Source: an uncultured Burkholderiales bacterium
Lineage (GTDB): Bacteria > Pseudomonadota > Gammaproteobacteria > Burkholderiales > Thiobacillaceae
Direction: 5' to 3'
DNA: 5,477 nt
NCBI GenBank assembly: GCA_937925755.1
Contig: CALAMX010000171.1
Location: 1 to 5,477 of the forward strand
This document shows positions 5,421 through 5,477 of this stretch, one piece after another. Numbering within the stretch: the first letter of the stretch is position 1; each line of letters begins with the position of its first letter. The translations under genes were made by a program, and so were the position numbers. A model generated the notes under the pieces. It was not told the DNA's origin. It saw only the letters and a program-made list of their open reading frames with translations, and made no database searches.

Positions 5421-5477
5421 GTGAAGACCGTCAGCACCCCAGTGTAGCCATATAGCCGGTTGCGCGAGATCTCGCCG
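5417..5477 (-). CDS. C-terminal end of an unidentified gene (partial, runs off the right edge)
   Basis: Read leftwards from the window edge, one frame gives 19 residues, GEISRNRLYGYTGVLTVFT, then TGA at 5417-5419. The first base of the window edge belongs to a split codon. The stop overlaps the MEKHLA start as ATGA, the classic sign of translationally coupled operon genes, and this is the main support for calling it. The residues look like an ordinary folded-protein C-terminus, but I do not recognise the family. Its identity would be the best clue to the role of the MEKHLA protein. Confidence 0.6.
   Translation of the reverse strand, partial: GEISRNRLYGYTGVLTVFT

Noticed and set aside
5465..5474. 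Palindrome cgagatctcg as an operator
   Set aside because: It lies within the coding end of the partial upstream gene and is a single 10-bp match with nothing to support a regulatory role.

Overview
This is a high-GC window (codon third positions are mostly G or C) with the gene style of a proteobacterium, most likely beta or gamma. No gene fixes the taxon. It looks chromosomal: no transposase, integrase, phage, plasmid or CRISPR gene is visible.

Layout from left to right. Positions 1-842 carry no convincing protein gene. They hold a GC-rich stretch open in several frames, a two-copy 51-bp tandem repeat whose arms form palindromes (191-292), two further hairpins (374-427), a 14-bp palindrome, and a short stretch matching a tRNA T-loop that does not fold into a tRNA. 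On the + strand, 843-1199 encodes a 118-residue four-helix membrane protein of unknown function with a good ribosome binding site. Its 3' end overlaps, tail to tail, the 3' end of the next gene.

Positions 1144-2851 hold a compact minus-strand cluster, read right to left. It consists of a one-domain EamA/DMT membrane transporter (2441-2851), an LsrG-like small monooxygenase-fold protein (2107-2403) and a ketohexokinase-like PfkB sugar kinase (1144-2088). The gaps are 37 and 18 bp, so one transcript is likely. A membrane carrier, a kinase for a ketose and a relative of the phospho-AI-2 isomerase could together take up or process a small keto-sugar. That is inference from family membership and order only.

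Positions 2964-3179 on the + strand hold what looks like a decayed small lipoprotein gene. Its start codon, lipobox cysteine and reading frame all appear damaged.

From 3182 to the right end, all on the minus strand, are a 541-residue folate-biopterin-transporter-like MFS protein (3182-4807), a free-standing MEKHLA-domain (PAS-like) protein (4944-5420), and the last 19 codons of a further gene running off the right edge. Its stop overlaps the MEKHLA start by four bases (ATGA), which indicates translational coupling. The most useful leads are the candidate keto-sugar module, the decayed lipoprotein and the 51-bp palindromic repeat pair.
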